Shown: positions 34,397 to 45,881 of the stretch, piece after piece
Numbering within the stretch: position 1 is the first letter of the stretch
Layout: each line of letters opens with the position of its first letter
Origin: Mactra quadrangularis
Lineage: Eukaryota; Mollusca; Bivalvia; Venerida; Mactridae
Direction of reading: 5' to 3'
DNA length: 64,000 nt
Assembly: GCA_025267735.1 (NCBI GenBank)
Contig: CM046294.1
Location: 2,886,001 to 2,950,000 of the forward strand
The notes under the pieces: generated by a model
The model's input: the letters and a program-made list of their open reading frames with translations, nothing else
What the model was told of the DNA's origin: nothing
The model's database searches: none
Translations under genes and position numbers: made by a program

Positions 34397-34584
34397 TATG
34401 TTCAGAGAATCTATTAAACTCTGAGTAATGGCTATATCCACTCTACAGAATCTGGTCTTGAACTCACGGTACGTCGTCTCAGTGTCAATAACTGGATTAA
34501 TTCTGTAACATTGGTCATATGATCCAACAAAATAAAAGGCACCACGTTCAATACCAGACTCAATCTTTCCTTGAGCGTCAAACA
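34397..34584 (-). CDS. nrf-6-like gene, coding exon 5 (NRF domain)
   Basis: Residues 223-285. The split Met codon opens MFDAQGKIESGI, followed by GAFYFVGSYDQCYRI and TRFCRVDIAI. The 'G.Y..C' pattern and paired cysteines are NRF-domain hallmarks, presumed to form disulfides outside the cell. Acceptor TTTCAG, donor ATA|GTAAGT, phase 0 at the 3' end. Confidence 0.9.
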
Positions 34585-35302
34585 CTGAAATATATTGTTC
34601 ATAAATAAATCAAAGTGCTTAAACTATTGTAGACGGAATCGCCCCAAACTTCCTAATCGTAATGATAAACAATTACAAATAACTTTGCATGTATGCTGTA
34701 TTGTAAGACGCGTTGTTAGATACAAAAGGTGTTACATCGTATGTCCTTTACCTCAATAATGAGATATTCAACCGAGGCAATACGACAAGCTTGAACTCCA
34801 ATGACACTTTCGGCGTATCTTTTCTCCTTGACTGGTAAAATACTACGGTATTTATGACTTCATTGAGAGTTTGCGATGACCTAACACCAATTTGTAGTAG
34901 TTCATGTATGCTTCATTAAGACAATTTGTTATTGTATGTTCATGAACCATTTGGAGCAAGTGTGAGGTTTGTGCAACCCAGAAACTGGTTAAATTTCTCA
35001 GTGACAATTATTTTGCCAATAATGCCCATTCAAAGGCGAACCCCAATTGTGTTATTGTTTCTTTATTTGTTTGTGGTGTCCCTTTAATAACAAAAGTCTT
35101 TTAAAAAATCAAAATGCATCTCCCTCTTTGCTTTTGGGCTGCATGGAAGATCTGTATTTTTGTCCGGTATGTTTGCTTACACATTTTTTTGGTAGATATG
35201 GATCATCTAACATATTTCTTATTCCAACGCTCGTAGTTATTTATATTGTTATATTCCTTAATTAGATAAAAGTATGTATAAAATAGAAAAATCAAAACTT
35301 AC

Positions 35303-35534
35303 TTTCAATTGCCCATGATTTGGCAGCAACCAGGGCATCAAGAGATCCAACGATGTCTTTGAAACAGGCGTTATTAACATGATCGCTTGCAGCACTAAGG
35401 AATTCTGGACTTGTTGAGTACGACGTGAATGCAGTACGAATTACATCAACAGGCTGAATGAGTGATAAATAGGACGATAAGTCGTTGCCAATGGTTACGT
35501 TATTTCTTTTAGCATCAAATATTCCCATGGAAAC
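35303..35534 (-). CDS. nrf-6-like gene, coding exon 4 (NRF domain)
   Basis: Residues 146-222, VSMGIFDAKRNN to AKSWAIE plus one base. It contains the NACFKD cysteine and the LDALVAAKSWA segment typical of the start of NRF domains, where 'ALDA.GKP' follows in the next exon. Acceptor TTTCCAG, donor GAAA|GTAAGT. Confidence 0.87.
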
Positions 35535-35668
35535 CTGGAAAGAAAATCACATCAAGAATATATAACTCCTTTGAGATTTATCACACATAATTAAGGACAA
35601 AATCATAAGAAAACGAACAAAGCTTATTGTCATAACTTGTTTTACTTATTCCATTGTCCGTACATATT

Positions 35669-36300
35669 CAGTACCCACCAATTGTTTGTAGACATTGTCA
35701 CTTTGTATGCCTACTAAATAGCTTTTATCTTAATTTTGATAACTGTTTACTTTGAAATGCTTTTTAGTTTTGCTTTATTTTTGGGGTATCAATATAATCA
35801 TATCTGAGACTACAAAAATAGCATACAAGCATGTTATGGAAAATAATTACAATAAACATGGTTTTGGAGACTTAAGGATGTCAGATGATGAATCTGGGAC
35901 CACAATGGAAATAAGAGTTCGCTCTCTTTTGTGACATTCCTGAATATTTGTGGCTTGACATGGTAATATTATAATTAAATTAAATAGACATACTTACTTT
36001 AACATTTTAATTGCCTTTTTTTATTTTTATTCTTAATAACACAGAATTGATTATGTCAATTATTTATTGTTAATGTGCTATTTATATTTGCTATGTTAAA
36101 ATGTATACCATGTGCAATGCTCTTGTATTCTAAATAAACTATATATATATAGATGTGTTTATACATGAAATTTGTTTCCATTTTATCACAAACCATATTT
36201 CAATATTCTAAAAACAATGAATCCGAAAAAATAATCATTAAAATTCAAGAACTGTAGTAAATTTCTTTTGTCTCCGAACTTTTAGTGGGCACTGTATATC
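35669..36300. mobile_element. Possible Tc1-type MITE remnant
   Basis: Left CAGTACCCACCAATTGTTTG and right (reverse complement) CAGTGCCCACTAAAAGTTCG, both followed by a GACA phrase, suggest diverged inverted ends. The interior holds no recognisable transposase. It covers most of intron 3 on the exon 4 side. Confidence 0.35.
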
Positions 36301-36527
36301 TTTAAAACAGCAAGAACTTGGCATTCAATATAAAGGGGTGAAATTATGTATATTTCATCAGGCATATATCTATACACTTTACTTTGTAGCAGTTGTGCTG
36401 TAGAGCAAATGTTAAGCATTTTATCTATTGAAATGTTCTCAAGTTTTAAAAAATGATATTTGCGGAAATGACTCTATAAAGATTTACGTAATTTAAATAG
36501 TCACGTGGTTTTGGCATCAGTACTCAC

Positions 36528-36712
36528 CTTTTTAAATAAGGCTGTTGCTACTTTACGTAATAACGGATTTTCCAGTAATGACATCACAAAACTACTTCCG
36601 GAACTCGTTTCATCCGTGGTGTTGGTCACCAAGTCAGTGGAATTTCCGACTTCCGGTGTAGAATTATTGGACTTATTGTCAACTTCCGGTTTTGCTGCCA
36701 TGCTTTGTAAGC
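36528..36712 (-). CDS. nrf-6-like gene, coding exon 3
   Basis: Residues 84-145. It begins with the split glycine codon and LQSMAAKPEVDN. A Ser/Thr/Asn-rich low-complexity stretch follows, with several NxS/T glycosylation sequons, and then LLRKVATALFKK. Acceptor is GGTATAG, donor AAG|GTGAGT, phase 0 at the 3' end. Such variable Ser/Thr-rich inserts are common near the N terminus of secreted NRF domains. Confidence 0.8.
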
Positions 36713-36820
36713 CTATACCACGTTAAAAAGAAATAGAAAAAGTAGAAATAGCTTGCCAAGACAATACAGCAACTTATTAAAAATACTTTCATTTATAGCA
36801 GCTATAAAAACAGTAAATAG

Positions 36821-36885
36821 CCGCCCGGCTAGCTCAGTTGGTAGCAAGCAAGCCTACTGATGTGAAATCTCTAAAAAAGGAGGGT
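36821..36885 (+). mobile_element. SINE family B, head fragment
   Basis: GCCGCCCGGCTAGCTCAGTT then GGTAGCAAGCAAGCCTACTG, the tRNA-like A-box region only, truncated after about 60 bases. Too short to be a tRNA gene. Confidence 0.6.
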
Positions 36886-37372
36886 CCACTGTATGAATAT
36901 TCTATTATAATAATAACGTTTTGTTAACATTGACAATACAAATTATGATCCAAAATATGTTTGCAACTTAATTATATGTTTTGGGATTTCCATCACTAAC
37001 CAGACATCAACCTAAAAGTGATGAAATCAATATTTCTGTTTTAAGTATTCTACTTTCGGTTTCAATCTACTTTCACTTTGAAATGTAATAAATAAAGTTA
37101 ACATATGATAGCGATGATTGTCTATCAAAAGTTCAGTTTCATAGAAAGTGTAAATGATGTATGAAATAGATAAATATTTAATTTTATTTCATTCAGTCAA
37201 TGGATACATGTTGTAATCGGCTGGGTACCTTACCGGCCTATTTTGACTAAGAAATACTGTGTGATTTATACATTGTACATGAATATAATGTTGATATGAA
37301 ATATTAAAATTAAAATATAAACAACAAATAAACATGCCTAAATGATAAATTTAGATTAATCTAAGAACTTGC

Positions 37373-37472
37373 CTTTGAGCAGTATCCCTGCCAATGGATT
37401 TATTGACACTCCAGTCACATTGTCTGGCATTTTATCTGCATTTTCTATATATGTCTTCAGTTGTGGATAGTT
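37373..37472 (-). CDS. nrf-6-like gene, coding exon 2
   Basis: Residues 51-83, starting NYPQLKTYIENADKM and ending NPLAGILLK plus one base. The acceptor is TTTTAG. The donor reads AAAG|GCAAGT, a GC-AG intron rather than GT-AG; no GT donor keeps the frame nearby. Phase joins cleanly to exons 1 and 3. Confidence 0.8.
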
Positions 37473-38371
37473 CTAAAATATTCACATTGACTTATTGACA
37501 TATAGTAAGTGATGCTTTTAATGAAACTCTTATGGATTATGTAATGTATTTAGCCTCAAAAACAAGGTTCGATGGTATATTCATGGCACCAGCCCCGTGT
37601 TCAGTAATTACTGTTGGCTAACTTTAAGAGTATGGGAGAACTCAACCCGAAGACAACTAAACCCGTGCAAAACTCCGATAGTAGGCTTGAATTGTCTATG
37701 GGGATGAGTTGTTCCGACACTTCCGTTAAGGAACGTTTTGGAACGTTCAATGTAACTGAACACGCTGCAGTTCACACCTTAATTAACATTTAGTTAAGGA
37801 AGTACTGAGTACCTAATCATGTAACCTGATAACGACTAACCAGGTAGCTGTTTCAAATTATTCGCAAAGAATATCAAATTTCGTACCTACATTAACTTAG
37901 TACTTAATAAACGTGTTAGTTAGAGAGTGTCTAATTACAAGGCTGGTTAACATGTTAATTATGTGGTTATATGACGGCAGAAATATGCCACCATAACAAA
38001 GCTATGCATACGACCTAGTGTATAGATGAATTTTTTAGGCACACGGAGCTCATTTACACAGGTTATTTAAAACACAAATATTTAAAAAACAATTTCGTAC
38101 ATAGTTGACAAAATATCACTATAGGGGACTGACGGATTTGAGTTTTTGTAAGGGTCCGTCCGAAGAGAAGAAGAAGCCTCCCCCTCTTGGTTTCGGTTTG
38201 GCTATTACAAATATATAGCCAGGTTTAATGAGGTAGAGCTAACTAGCGAGTTTGAATTTGTAGTTTTTGAAATGTTCATGTCATTTAAAAGTTTATCAGT
38301 TTTACACAGATCATCTCTATAACGATCGCGCAGACTCCTTCAAGAATCATCGATTTTAATTAATAAATTAC

Positions 38372-38521
38372 CTTTATCAATAAATGCATGAAATATAACG
38401 TTTGTATTTGATCTTTCGTGAGAGCTTGCTCCGATTGCTCCTGCGCATGAGTGAATTGCACTATGGGTAAACAGGAAATCAACACTATGTAACAAGCTGC
38501 AAGACTTGGAAATGCCGCCAT
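38372..38521 (-). CDS. nrf-6-like gene, coding exon 1 (signal peptide)
   Basis: Fifty codons from the ATG at 38521 to a GTAATT donor. The start context is CAAAATGG. Residues 1-27 (MAAFPSLAACYIVLISC and the following stretch) form a hydrophobic signal peptide ending near THAQ, consistent with an extracellular NRF domain. The exon ends in phase 0 (...MHLLIK). Fifteen bases of 5' UTR precede the ATG, back to a TTTCAG acceptor. Confidence 0.85.
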
Positions 38522-38536
38522 TTTGAGGAACCTCTA

Positions 38537-39073
38537 CTGAAACAAGAAAAAATATTTTAAAAATGTTAGAAACTAATGTAAGCTATATCAAATAAAATTT
38601 GAATGTCTACTTATGTAATTCCAGGGTACACTGTCACGTGATCTTCAGACTGTAAACAAACGTTTGTTTTTCCCTCGAATTCTCACAGTTGCCAGATACT
38701 CGTCATAGAAATTCAAATAGTGCATAAAATAACTATTACATAGCTTTGACCAAAATGCCCTCATTAGCCTGAAAGCTGGCGATCAAATTACCCAGGAACA
38801 ATTGGATTTTTCAGGAAAAGAAAAGTAATATTTATTGCCATGCCCTTTTTAATGTCATTGGAACATTTGTCTCATTTTTAGTTCCTGTAGATCACGGACC
38901 GTGGACTCTTAATTCCAAGTCATACAAATATACAAATTTCGAGCTTGATACATGTCCGCTCAGTCCGAACTCAACTACTAGTAAATAATCCTTTTTTAAT
39001 TGAACCTTTATTAGTTGAGACATAGTTGATTTTTTTCAGGCTAAACACAGAACTGGTATTTCATAATGTATAC
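38537..39073. other. Upstream of nrf-6 coding start
   Basis: Intron or 5' flanking sequence. I see no convincing promoter or first exon. Confidence 0.4.
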
Positions 39074-39568
39074 CAGGGATTATATATAACAGGGATTTGT
39101 AACGAAGTGCTTTTTTTAATTTTCTCGGTCGTCACTGTCTATAACTGACTGAATCAGACTGTACAAACTCTTCCAGAGTTTAAAGACTTGATTTATGTTT
39201 TTGTACATGTCTTCCATGCAACTTGTGAATGCTTCTGAAGTTTTTGACAAAGGATCGTTGCAATTACGACCGAAAATATGACTTTAGGTGATGTAAAATG
39301 GGGCTAAAAATGGCAGATCGGCGGGAAATACATTTTTTGTGAAACAGTCTGTGAGCGTAATTTACCTCAAAATCATCTAGAAACACATTTTTCCTAACAT
39401 TTATGTCAGTTTGAATGGTAGTGGCACACATTTTCACGTGCATATCTTTATTTAAACTTGTTATACTTGTTTTCCGTACGGGCCGAAATAATAGCGACGA
39501 CAGTGAAATTTGATGAAAATCTATTACTTTAACTTATCGTTACAAATCCCTGTTACATAAAATTCCTG
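39074..39568. mobile_element. hAT-like MITE (~500 bp), copy 1
   Basis: Tip CAGGGATTATATATAACAGG and right end CCTGTTACATAAAATTCCTG; subterminal GGGATTTGTAACGAAGTGC. Body about 90 percent similar by eye to 44445-44949 throughout, including GGGGCTAAAAATGGCAGATC. The right tip has decayed and no target duplication remains. Confidence 0.8.
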
Positions 39569-40032
39569 ATAAACTTCACATGTTGTGTGAAACCTTCAAT
39601 TATGTTTATTCATATCTCCCTTTTGTAAAAATGTAATTTTTGGTGGAAAAAATGGCTTTTATTTCATGCTCATTGAACTCACTACAAATATTGAAGTTTT
39701 TAGAGAAATCCCTGTGTATACTTATGTTTATTATCAATTCTCTTAAGGTACATGTTTGAGGTTTTAATCGTAAATCACGTATACAATAATTGTACATGAA
39801 ATTATAAGACATTTCATGAATATGTTTAATAAGGAGACGCATACATCAACTAAAATGTCATGTAAATGACCAGCGGCAATTTATACAAGCCATGAATTTA
39901 AACATGTCAATAAATCTTCGTAAGACGTTTAATTTTCATTTTTTTCATCAGTTTGATAAAACGATATTGATTAGACAAAAGCAAGTATAGTATATTTTAA
40001 GAATTACTATTCATATATTTCTTGTTTTGGGT

Positions 40033-40165
40033 GTGACACCGTGTCACGCAATTTAGGTTACGTGTATTTTACGGCGCACCTAAACTAGTTTCCTGGACCC
40101 TTGTCTAAAATCAGTATTTAACTACCCTTCCACAAGGCCGATAACTTCACCATTTACCTTATTAA
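40033..40165 (-). mobile_element. SINE family A, tail fragment
   Basis: Decayed ACACCGTGTCACGCAATTTA, CGGCGCACCTAAACTAG, CTTCCACAAGGCCGATAAC and CACCATTTACCTTATTAAT. Head absent. Confidence 0.55.
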
Positions 40166-40169
40166 TTTA

Positions 40170-43100
40170 CTATTCAAAAAAGTTTTAATATATGTGGAAT
40201 CTAAAGAAACTGGCACCAATAAGCAGTGAAACATAAAGAGAACTTTAAGTGACTAAATTCATGATTTTGTGAACTATTTATTCAAAATTTGTTTCAGGAT
40301 AGGTCTCGTAATACGTGTACTTCAATTCACCGTGATTGACCGATTTAATTAAGTTCACTTATGAATGGCGAATATCTGGTAGTTTGGTAGAAACTCCATA
40401 ACTTCTATTTTTCATACTTAATATTTCGCTCAACTACAAAATATTAAAAACAAAAAAACACTAAAAGAATTATATTTCCTCGTACTCCGGTTATTTATTA
40501 TTTATTTTAAAGTGACTGATAATTTAAACTAAATAAAATCACAATTTTAAAGAATGACAACCTGCGTTTAATTCCAAAATAAAAATAAATCTGAATCCGT
40601 ATGAATCTCTGATATCTACCAGTTCACTTTCAAAACTGACGATACTCTCTATTATGTATTGCATTCAAATAATTCACAGATAGTGCAACATAAATAGGAG
40701 TTTTTACAATGAAATTACAACTACGCATAAGTGCGGCATTGGTCAAACCTAAAATACAGTTACACCGTTCCTAAGAGGACCCGTGACATATCCTGACTGA
40801 AGAATTAGATTTGATAAGATTAGATATATTTTATTATCTCCAAATGCGAAGAGAACATAATAAAGTATTGTATATATACAAATACATCAATAAATAAATA
40901 ATTACAGATCATGAATAAAAATGTGAAATAAAGAAAGTACTTTCAACTAAAAAAACAAAGTAATGTACAAACGCAATAACATGATTTATAATATCTTACG
41001 TATATACACATATAATGATATTCATATTGATTATTATATAAACAGTATTCATATAAATACATGTTCATTTAAGTTTATAAATGGTGTTGTTGCTGTTGTT
41101 GTTGTAATGTTGCTGTTACCCTTGTCGAACAATATTAATACTTTGGTAGAATTTACAGTTTTATCATATGTTCATCAGTTAAGTGCATGACATGTCGGTT
41201 TAATGTTTACATTGAGATTCAGACAAATGCATCCAAGATATAAGACGAGCGAGAGTATTCATGCATAGAGTATTCAAATATAATGACGAAACAAATCATC
41301 GCCATACCTAATTTATGAATTTGGTTTTAAATGGTCTTAAACTCTTACATAAAAAAGTCAGTATGATTCCAGGGACCAAAAATTACCAATTCCGTGGTTA
41401 CTTATGCCCAACAAAATTTCGAGTGATCGCAATACTTGTTCCATGTCATTTTTATGTTGACTACAGGCCTTATAATATGAATAAAAGTTAGAATTGTTCA
41501 AATTCAGAATCCAACATGAAAAGATGAAAACAAAATATATACTTAATCTATAGAATTACCATACTTTCTTTTATTTTTTTGAGAATCTTTTAATGTATTG
41601 CGCTTTTTTGCCACACCCTTAGTCAAAGACGGGCGACACGTCCCAAAATCAAAGACACTACTAAGACATATATATTTATGTTTTACTTATATTGTGTCGT
41701 AGGTTCGAGATCGCGCTTGACTGTATTCGCTCTTAGCACAGTCACTTAATTGTGTTGGTCAAGCACCATGAAAATAGACATGCCAGTCTACGAAATTAAT
41801 GGGTGGCCGGTTGCCCAGGACTACTAATTTTAGTCCGGGCAACCAAAAATTCGTTTGGGCAACCAAAATCTACAAACAAAATAGTGCTTGCTACTAAAAT
41901 GACATTTTCGGGCAACCACATTCATATCCTAATTTCGTATAGACTGTGAAACTCATGTAAACATTTTATTTACCGATACACGATGGTGACTTAGACGGGG
42001 TTTTACTGTAATAAAGTTTACCCATACCAAATTTTGAACTGAAATACCAAATTATATTTAGATACCCAAGGTATCTGACATTCCTAAATTAGTTTACATT
42101 AGGATTATATAAAGTTTTCACGACGCTATCAGCTGACAATAACATAAATAGACCTACAAATATCTTCACGTTTTGACCCAGTTTTGCTTCCAATATAATC
42201 ATTCGGACAAAAGTCTCAAACTGAATCAGCAAGTACAATTTCATGTTGATTGAATGCATTGCTACCTTAATTTAACGATGAATTAACCTGGGCGTGACGT
42301 AGTAGTAGAGGTCATGATTATGAATCCAGGGGTTTCTGGTCTAGGCAAATTAAACATTTCAATGAAAATTTACATCGTATTTTTCCGCAAATGGGGAAAT
42401 TGTCTGCTCCTTGAAGAAAACAATTACATATTGGTCCAGGAAACTTTGCTAGGCGTGCGGCCGCCATATATAATCTTATAAAAGTATTGATTGACTGATA
42501 TATATCAAATTTAAAAAGAAAAAAAACGATGGCTCAAGAATAGTGGTCAGTAACGAGCTGAAATGTTATAGTTTTGCAAAAAAGGCATTCTAATGTGATC
42601 GGAACATTGGGACGTGCATTCTCAATAACCCTTCGCACTTTAGGATCAAACGACATACCAAGTTGAATACCTATAGATGCATGCTTGTAACTTGTGCGTA
42701 TTGAAGCTAATAGGAAATCATAACTTCTCGGCAATTCCTGTGATTGAAAAGTTAATTGGAAAATTCCGATCGAGTTCAGGCTGGAAAAGTGGAGTCGCAA
42801 CTTTTTAACTTAGTAATACATCGACGAACTTTCTAATGTTGACATCAAATTCATGAACATTGCCTACAAACGAAATGTTTGGTGCAAATTAAAGGCGAGA
42901 TTACCGTGTTGAAGGTCGCAGAAGACCTCAGCAAAGAGGATGATTACATGAGGTGTTTGACTTACTGGAATTTAAACGTTCATCTTGTCATGTTTTGTAC
43001 ATATTTGGCACGTGCAGAACACATGGTATGCAATGATAAAGAAATTTCTAATGTCTTTGCACTTTGCACTTGAACTTGTGATGAGTTTTATCAAACAGAA

Positions 43101-44095
43101 TAAAATGTGAAGCAATATACATGTACAGTATGTGTATTATTACATTCACGCTCGTAACATGCTAACAGTCATTCGAAAGTTTATAATCAGAATCCAGTGG
43201 TTGCTTTTAATCATTGTGTTTTACAATACAATGCTTAGTACGTATTTTTCGATTCATACGCGTATTCTAAAGCGAAACACTTAGCAGAGAAACCCAGCAC
43301 ACTGTTTAAAGCGTCATGCGGACAAAGTTTTACTTGTGGAAACAGGCTTACAATGCATGTACTTTGTACTTGGTGACGGATACGAGCTAGATTATATGTA
43401 TTTTCTTGAGCACGATGTCGCTGTTTAGAATAACTTTCGTTCCTTTTGTTTTTGAAAACCTGCTTAAAGGAAAGTGTAAGTTCGATTATATTTTGAATAT
43501 AGATTGCGTTCTTAATATTTAATCCTATAACACATGAATATGATGATATTTGATTTGAAAAATGTGAAACTACAATATACCTGATATTAATATTTTAAAA
43601 TGTACTAATCTTGGTGTTTCAAATATTTGATGAATCATTTTTGGACTTTGGAATTTCGGTTTTAAAGAACGCCTTAATTGAGTCACCGAATTTTATTATA
43701 AGAAAAAAGAAATTTTGGACTTTGGACTTTGAACGCAATTAAGCAATGATATCAAACGCGAACGTGTTTCTTTACACAAAACACATTTTCTTATGAAATC
43801 ACTTGATCAAAGTCCGATTTTTCAATACGTGACTTTAGAAGTGTGAATTCGATGTTCTAAATTTATTTTAAATTCATTTGATATGCCATGCTGTTACAAT
43901 GTATCAGTATTAAGGCGAATAAGTAATGACAAATTGTGGCGTTTAATAGAACTGTATGTCTTCAAATAATTTTATATTATTGCAGTTATTTTAAGCTGCT
44001 CGTGCACACATTACAACTTAAATATTAACTTTCTTAAACTTCCAAAACTGTAAGTACTTTATATTGGTTTAATCGTAAACAAATTAGAAAGTTTG
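40170..44095. other. Intergenic or 5' region without recognisable gene
   Basis: AT-rich DNA. A (GTT/GCT)n-like microsatellite lies at 41085-41120, and a 'GGGCAACCA' phrase repeats three times at 41808-41910. The minus-strand ORF at 42534-42800 (88 codons) has no family match that I can see. Confidence 0.4.
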
Positions 44096-44099
44096 TTTA

Positions 44100-44325
44100 A
44101 AGGGTTTGCGCCGTGTCAACACAATTTAGGTTATTTTACGGCGTCAAGCGCACCTAACCTAGCTTTCTTGGACCCTTGTCTATAACCAGTACTCACACAC
44201 CCTTCCACAAGGCCGTAAACTTCTCCATGTACCTTTTTTATAAATGGAGGAAAATTGACATTATTGTCAAATTTTCATGGATGGGTATAACCTTCCCCAG
44301 GTGGGATTAGCAAGTGGTTCAATCT
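44100..44325 (-). mobile_element. SINE family A, body and tail
   Basis: GCCGTGTCAACACAATTTAG, GGCGTCAAGCGCACCTAACC, CCGTAAACTTCTCCATGTAC, GTCAAATTTTCATGGATGGG and CCCAGGTGGGATTAGCAAG. The head beyond the B box is replaced by a different sequence (TTCAATCTTCTAACCATTC...), also seen in the copy at 49617-49835, so these two form a subfamily. Confidence 0.7.
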
Positions 44326-44444
44326 TCTAACCATTCTCGTACACAGAAAGTATCAAGATTCTCTACGTATCTCATTTTAGAAAGAGAATATTGATAATAC
44401 ATGTAGAACGGAACCGACAATTTTTTTCAGAGCTTGAGTAATAC

Positions 44445-44949
44445 CAGGGATTCAATATAACAGGGATTTGTAACAAAGTGCTTTTTTAATTTTCTCGGTC
44501 GTCACTGTCTATAACTGGCTGAAGCAGGCTGTACAAATTCTTCCAGAGTTTAAAATCTTGATTTATGTTTGTGTACATGTCTTCCATGCAACTTGTGAAT
44601 GTTTCTAAGGTTTTTGACAAAAAAATATTGCAATTATGACCGAAAATATGACTTAAGGTATTTAAAATGGGGCTAAAAATGGCAGATCGGCGGGAAAGTG
44701 CATTATTTTGTGATACAGTCTGTGAGCGTAACTCAAGTCAAAATCATCTAGGAACACATGTTTCTTACATTTATGTCAATTTGAATGGAACTGGTACAAA
44801 ATTCCATGCGAATATCTTTATTTAAACTTGTTATACTAGTTTTCCGTTCCGTATTGGTCGAAATACTTGTAATAGCGACGACATTGAAATTTGATGAAAA
44901 TCTATTACATTTACTTATCGTTACAAATCCCTGTTATATAGAATCCCTG
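44445..44949. mobile_element. hAT-like MITE (~500 bp), copy 2
   Basis: Tips CAGGGATTCAATATAACAGG and, inverted, CAGGGATTCTATATAACAGG, about 30 bp nearly perfect. Flanked by GTAATAC (44438-44444 and 44950-44956), a 7-bp direct repeat where hAT elements normally make 8. CAGGG tips are typical of hAT. An ORF at 44785-45009 is part of this element and not a gene. Confidence 0.8.
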
Positions 44950-45285
44950 GTAATACTCAGCACCCAAATAGATACAATATACTTACAATACAATGTAAAT
45001 GCGACATAAAACATATGATTTAACATTTACATAACGAACATGTAAGCATGAAAATGCCTGCAAGTAACATGTTACTTATTATTCTATATAATTATATGTA
45101 ATAATCTGATAAAATTATTAAAAGATTACGAAACTTTGTGAGAAAATAACTAATGAAAATATGCATCGACGATGAAAGACTTTTCTTCTCTGACTTTCAC
45201 TCATAGAAACAAAATACAAAAAAGAGAGCATTATACATTGTAGTTTTATAATTGTGTTGAAGTCAAGTTTTTCTTTCATAGTTAA

Positions 45286-45881
45286 GCCTGTTTCACATCA
45301 GCCGTGCGATTTTTTCGTCGTACGATTTTTACTGCGAACGAAATCGCAAACGAATCGCAGCCGCCGCAGATACATCAAACTTTCCGTGCAATCGTCGTGC
45401 GGCGGTCGTACGACGCTCTCACGAGCCGTATGTTGTTCGTCGCACGTGTTTACGCACGACTGCCGTGCGATAATCACGAGGCTGTCGTACAAACACTAAC
45501 GACTGTCGTAAGACTGTCGTCAGATTTCGAAAAGTTTCGTACGTCATCCGTACGTCAATCGCACGACAAACGCAAACCTGTACGTAAGTCGTACGATATT
45601 CATGCGAACGCCTAATTCTTTAACTGACGTGCGACTGTCTCAAGAATGACGCACGGTTGTCTTACGGCAGTCGCACGACTGCCTTGCGGGCTCCAAAAAT
45701 CCAAAAATCGCAACAAGATCGCAAGAAAAATAAACATGGTGAAAATTTGACTTGCGACGTCTACGACGATGCGATCACCTGAAAAAACACACGACTGTCT
45801 TGCGGCGTTCGTACGAAGTTCTGCGATTTTTCAGAAAATGTTGTCGTACGGCTGCCGCAAGCGTGATGTGAAATTGGCTTT
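45286..45881. mobile_element. CpG-rich MITE with dense CGCACGAC/GTCGTACG motifs
   Basis: Inverted ends GCCTGTTTCACATCAGCCGT and, reverse complement of the right, GCCAATTTCACATCACGCTT. Flanks TTAA on the left and TTTAA on the right suggest a TTAA target. The interior packs dozens of TCGTACGA/CGCACGAC motifs in both orientations, producing overlapping ORFs in three frames (45254-45615) that are not genes. The CpG content contrasts sharply with the AT-rich surroundings. Confidence 0.7.

Larger units (their letters stand above)
1..38536 (-). other. nrf-6-like acyltransferase gene (span; 3' end outside window)
   Basis: Fourteen coding exons on the minus strand assemble into one open frame of about 670 residues, with matching splice phase at every junction. 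The product resembles the nose-resistant-to-fluoxetine (nrf-6) family, multipass membrane proteins with an extracellular cysteine-bearing NRF domain followed by an acyltransferase-3 domain; the substrate is not known for most members. Visible hallmarks are an N-terminal signal peptide, WGLCVPDTC (exon 6), GIRFLSLTWVVLGHTY (exon 9), VDTFFVLS (exon 10), YYFHRFWRLTPIYM across exons 11-12, LGDGPFWP and NWWTNLFYINNLV (exon 12), and CMGWSWYLANDMQFY (exon 13). The last helices are expected left of base 1. Intron lengths run from about 0.5 kb to 21.9 kb. An acceptor-like TTTCAG just upstream of the ATG (exon side starts at 38536) suggests a further 5' non-coding exon, not located. Family assignment is firm; the exact paralogue is not resolved. 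Confidence 0.9.

Noticed and set aside
42534..42800. Minus-strand ORF of 88 codons
   Set aside because: No recognisable motif, no supporting splice context, no neighbours.
45254..45615. Overlapping ORFs at 45254-45499, 45298-45492 and 45304-45615
   Set aside because: All three frames are open because of dense CGTACG-type motifs inside a MITE; no domain.
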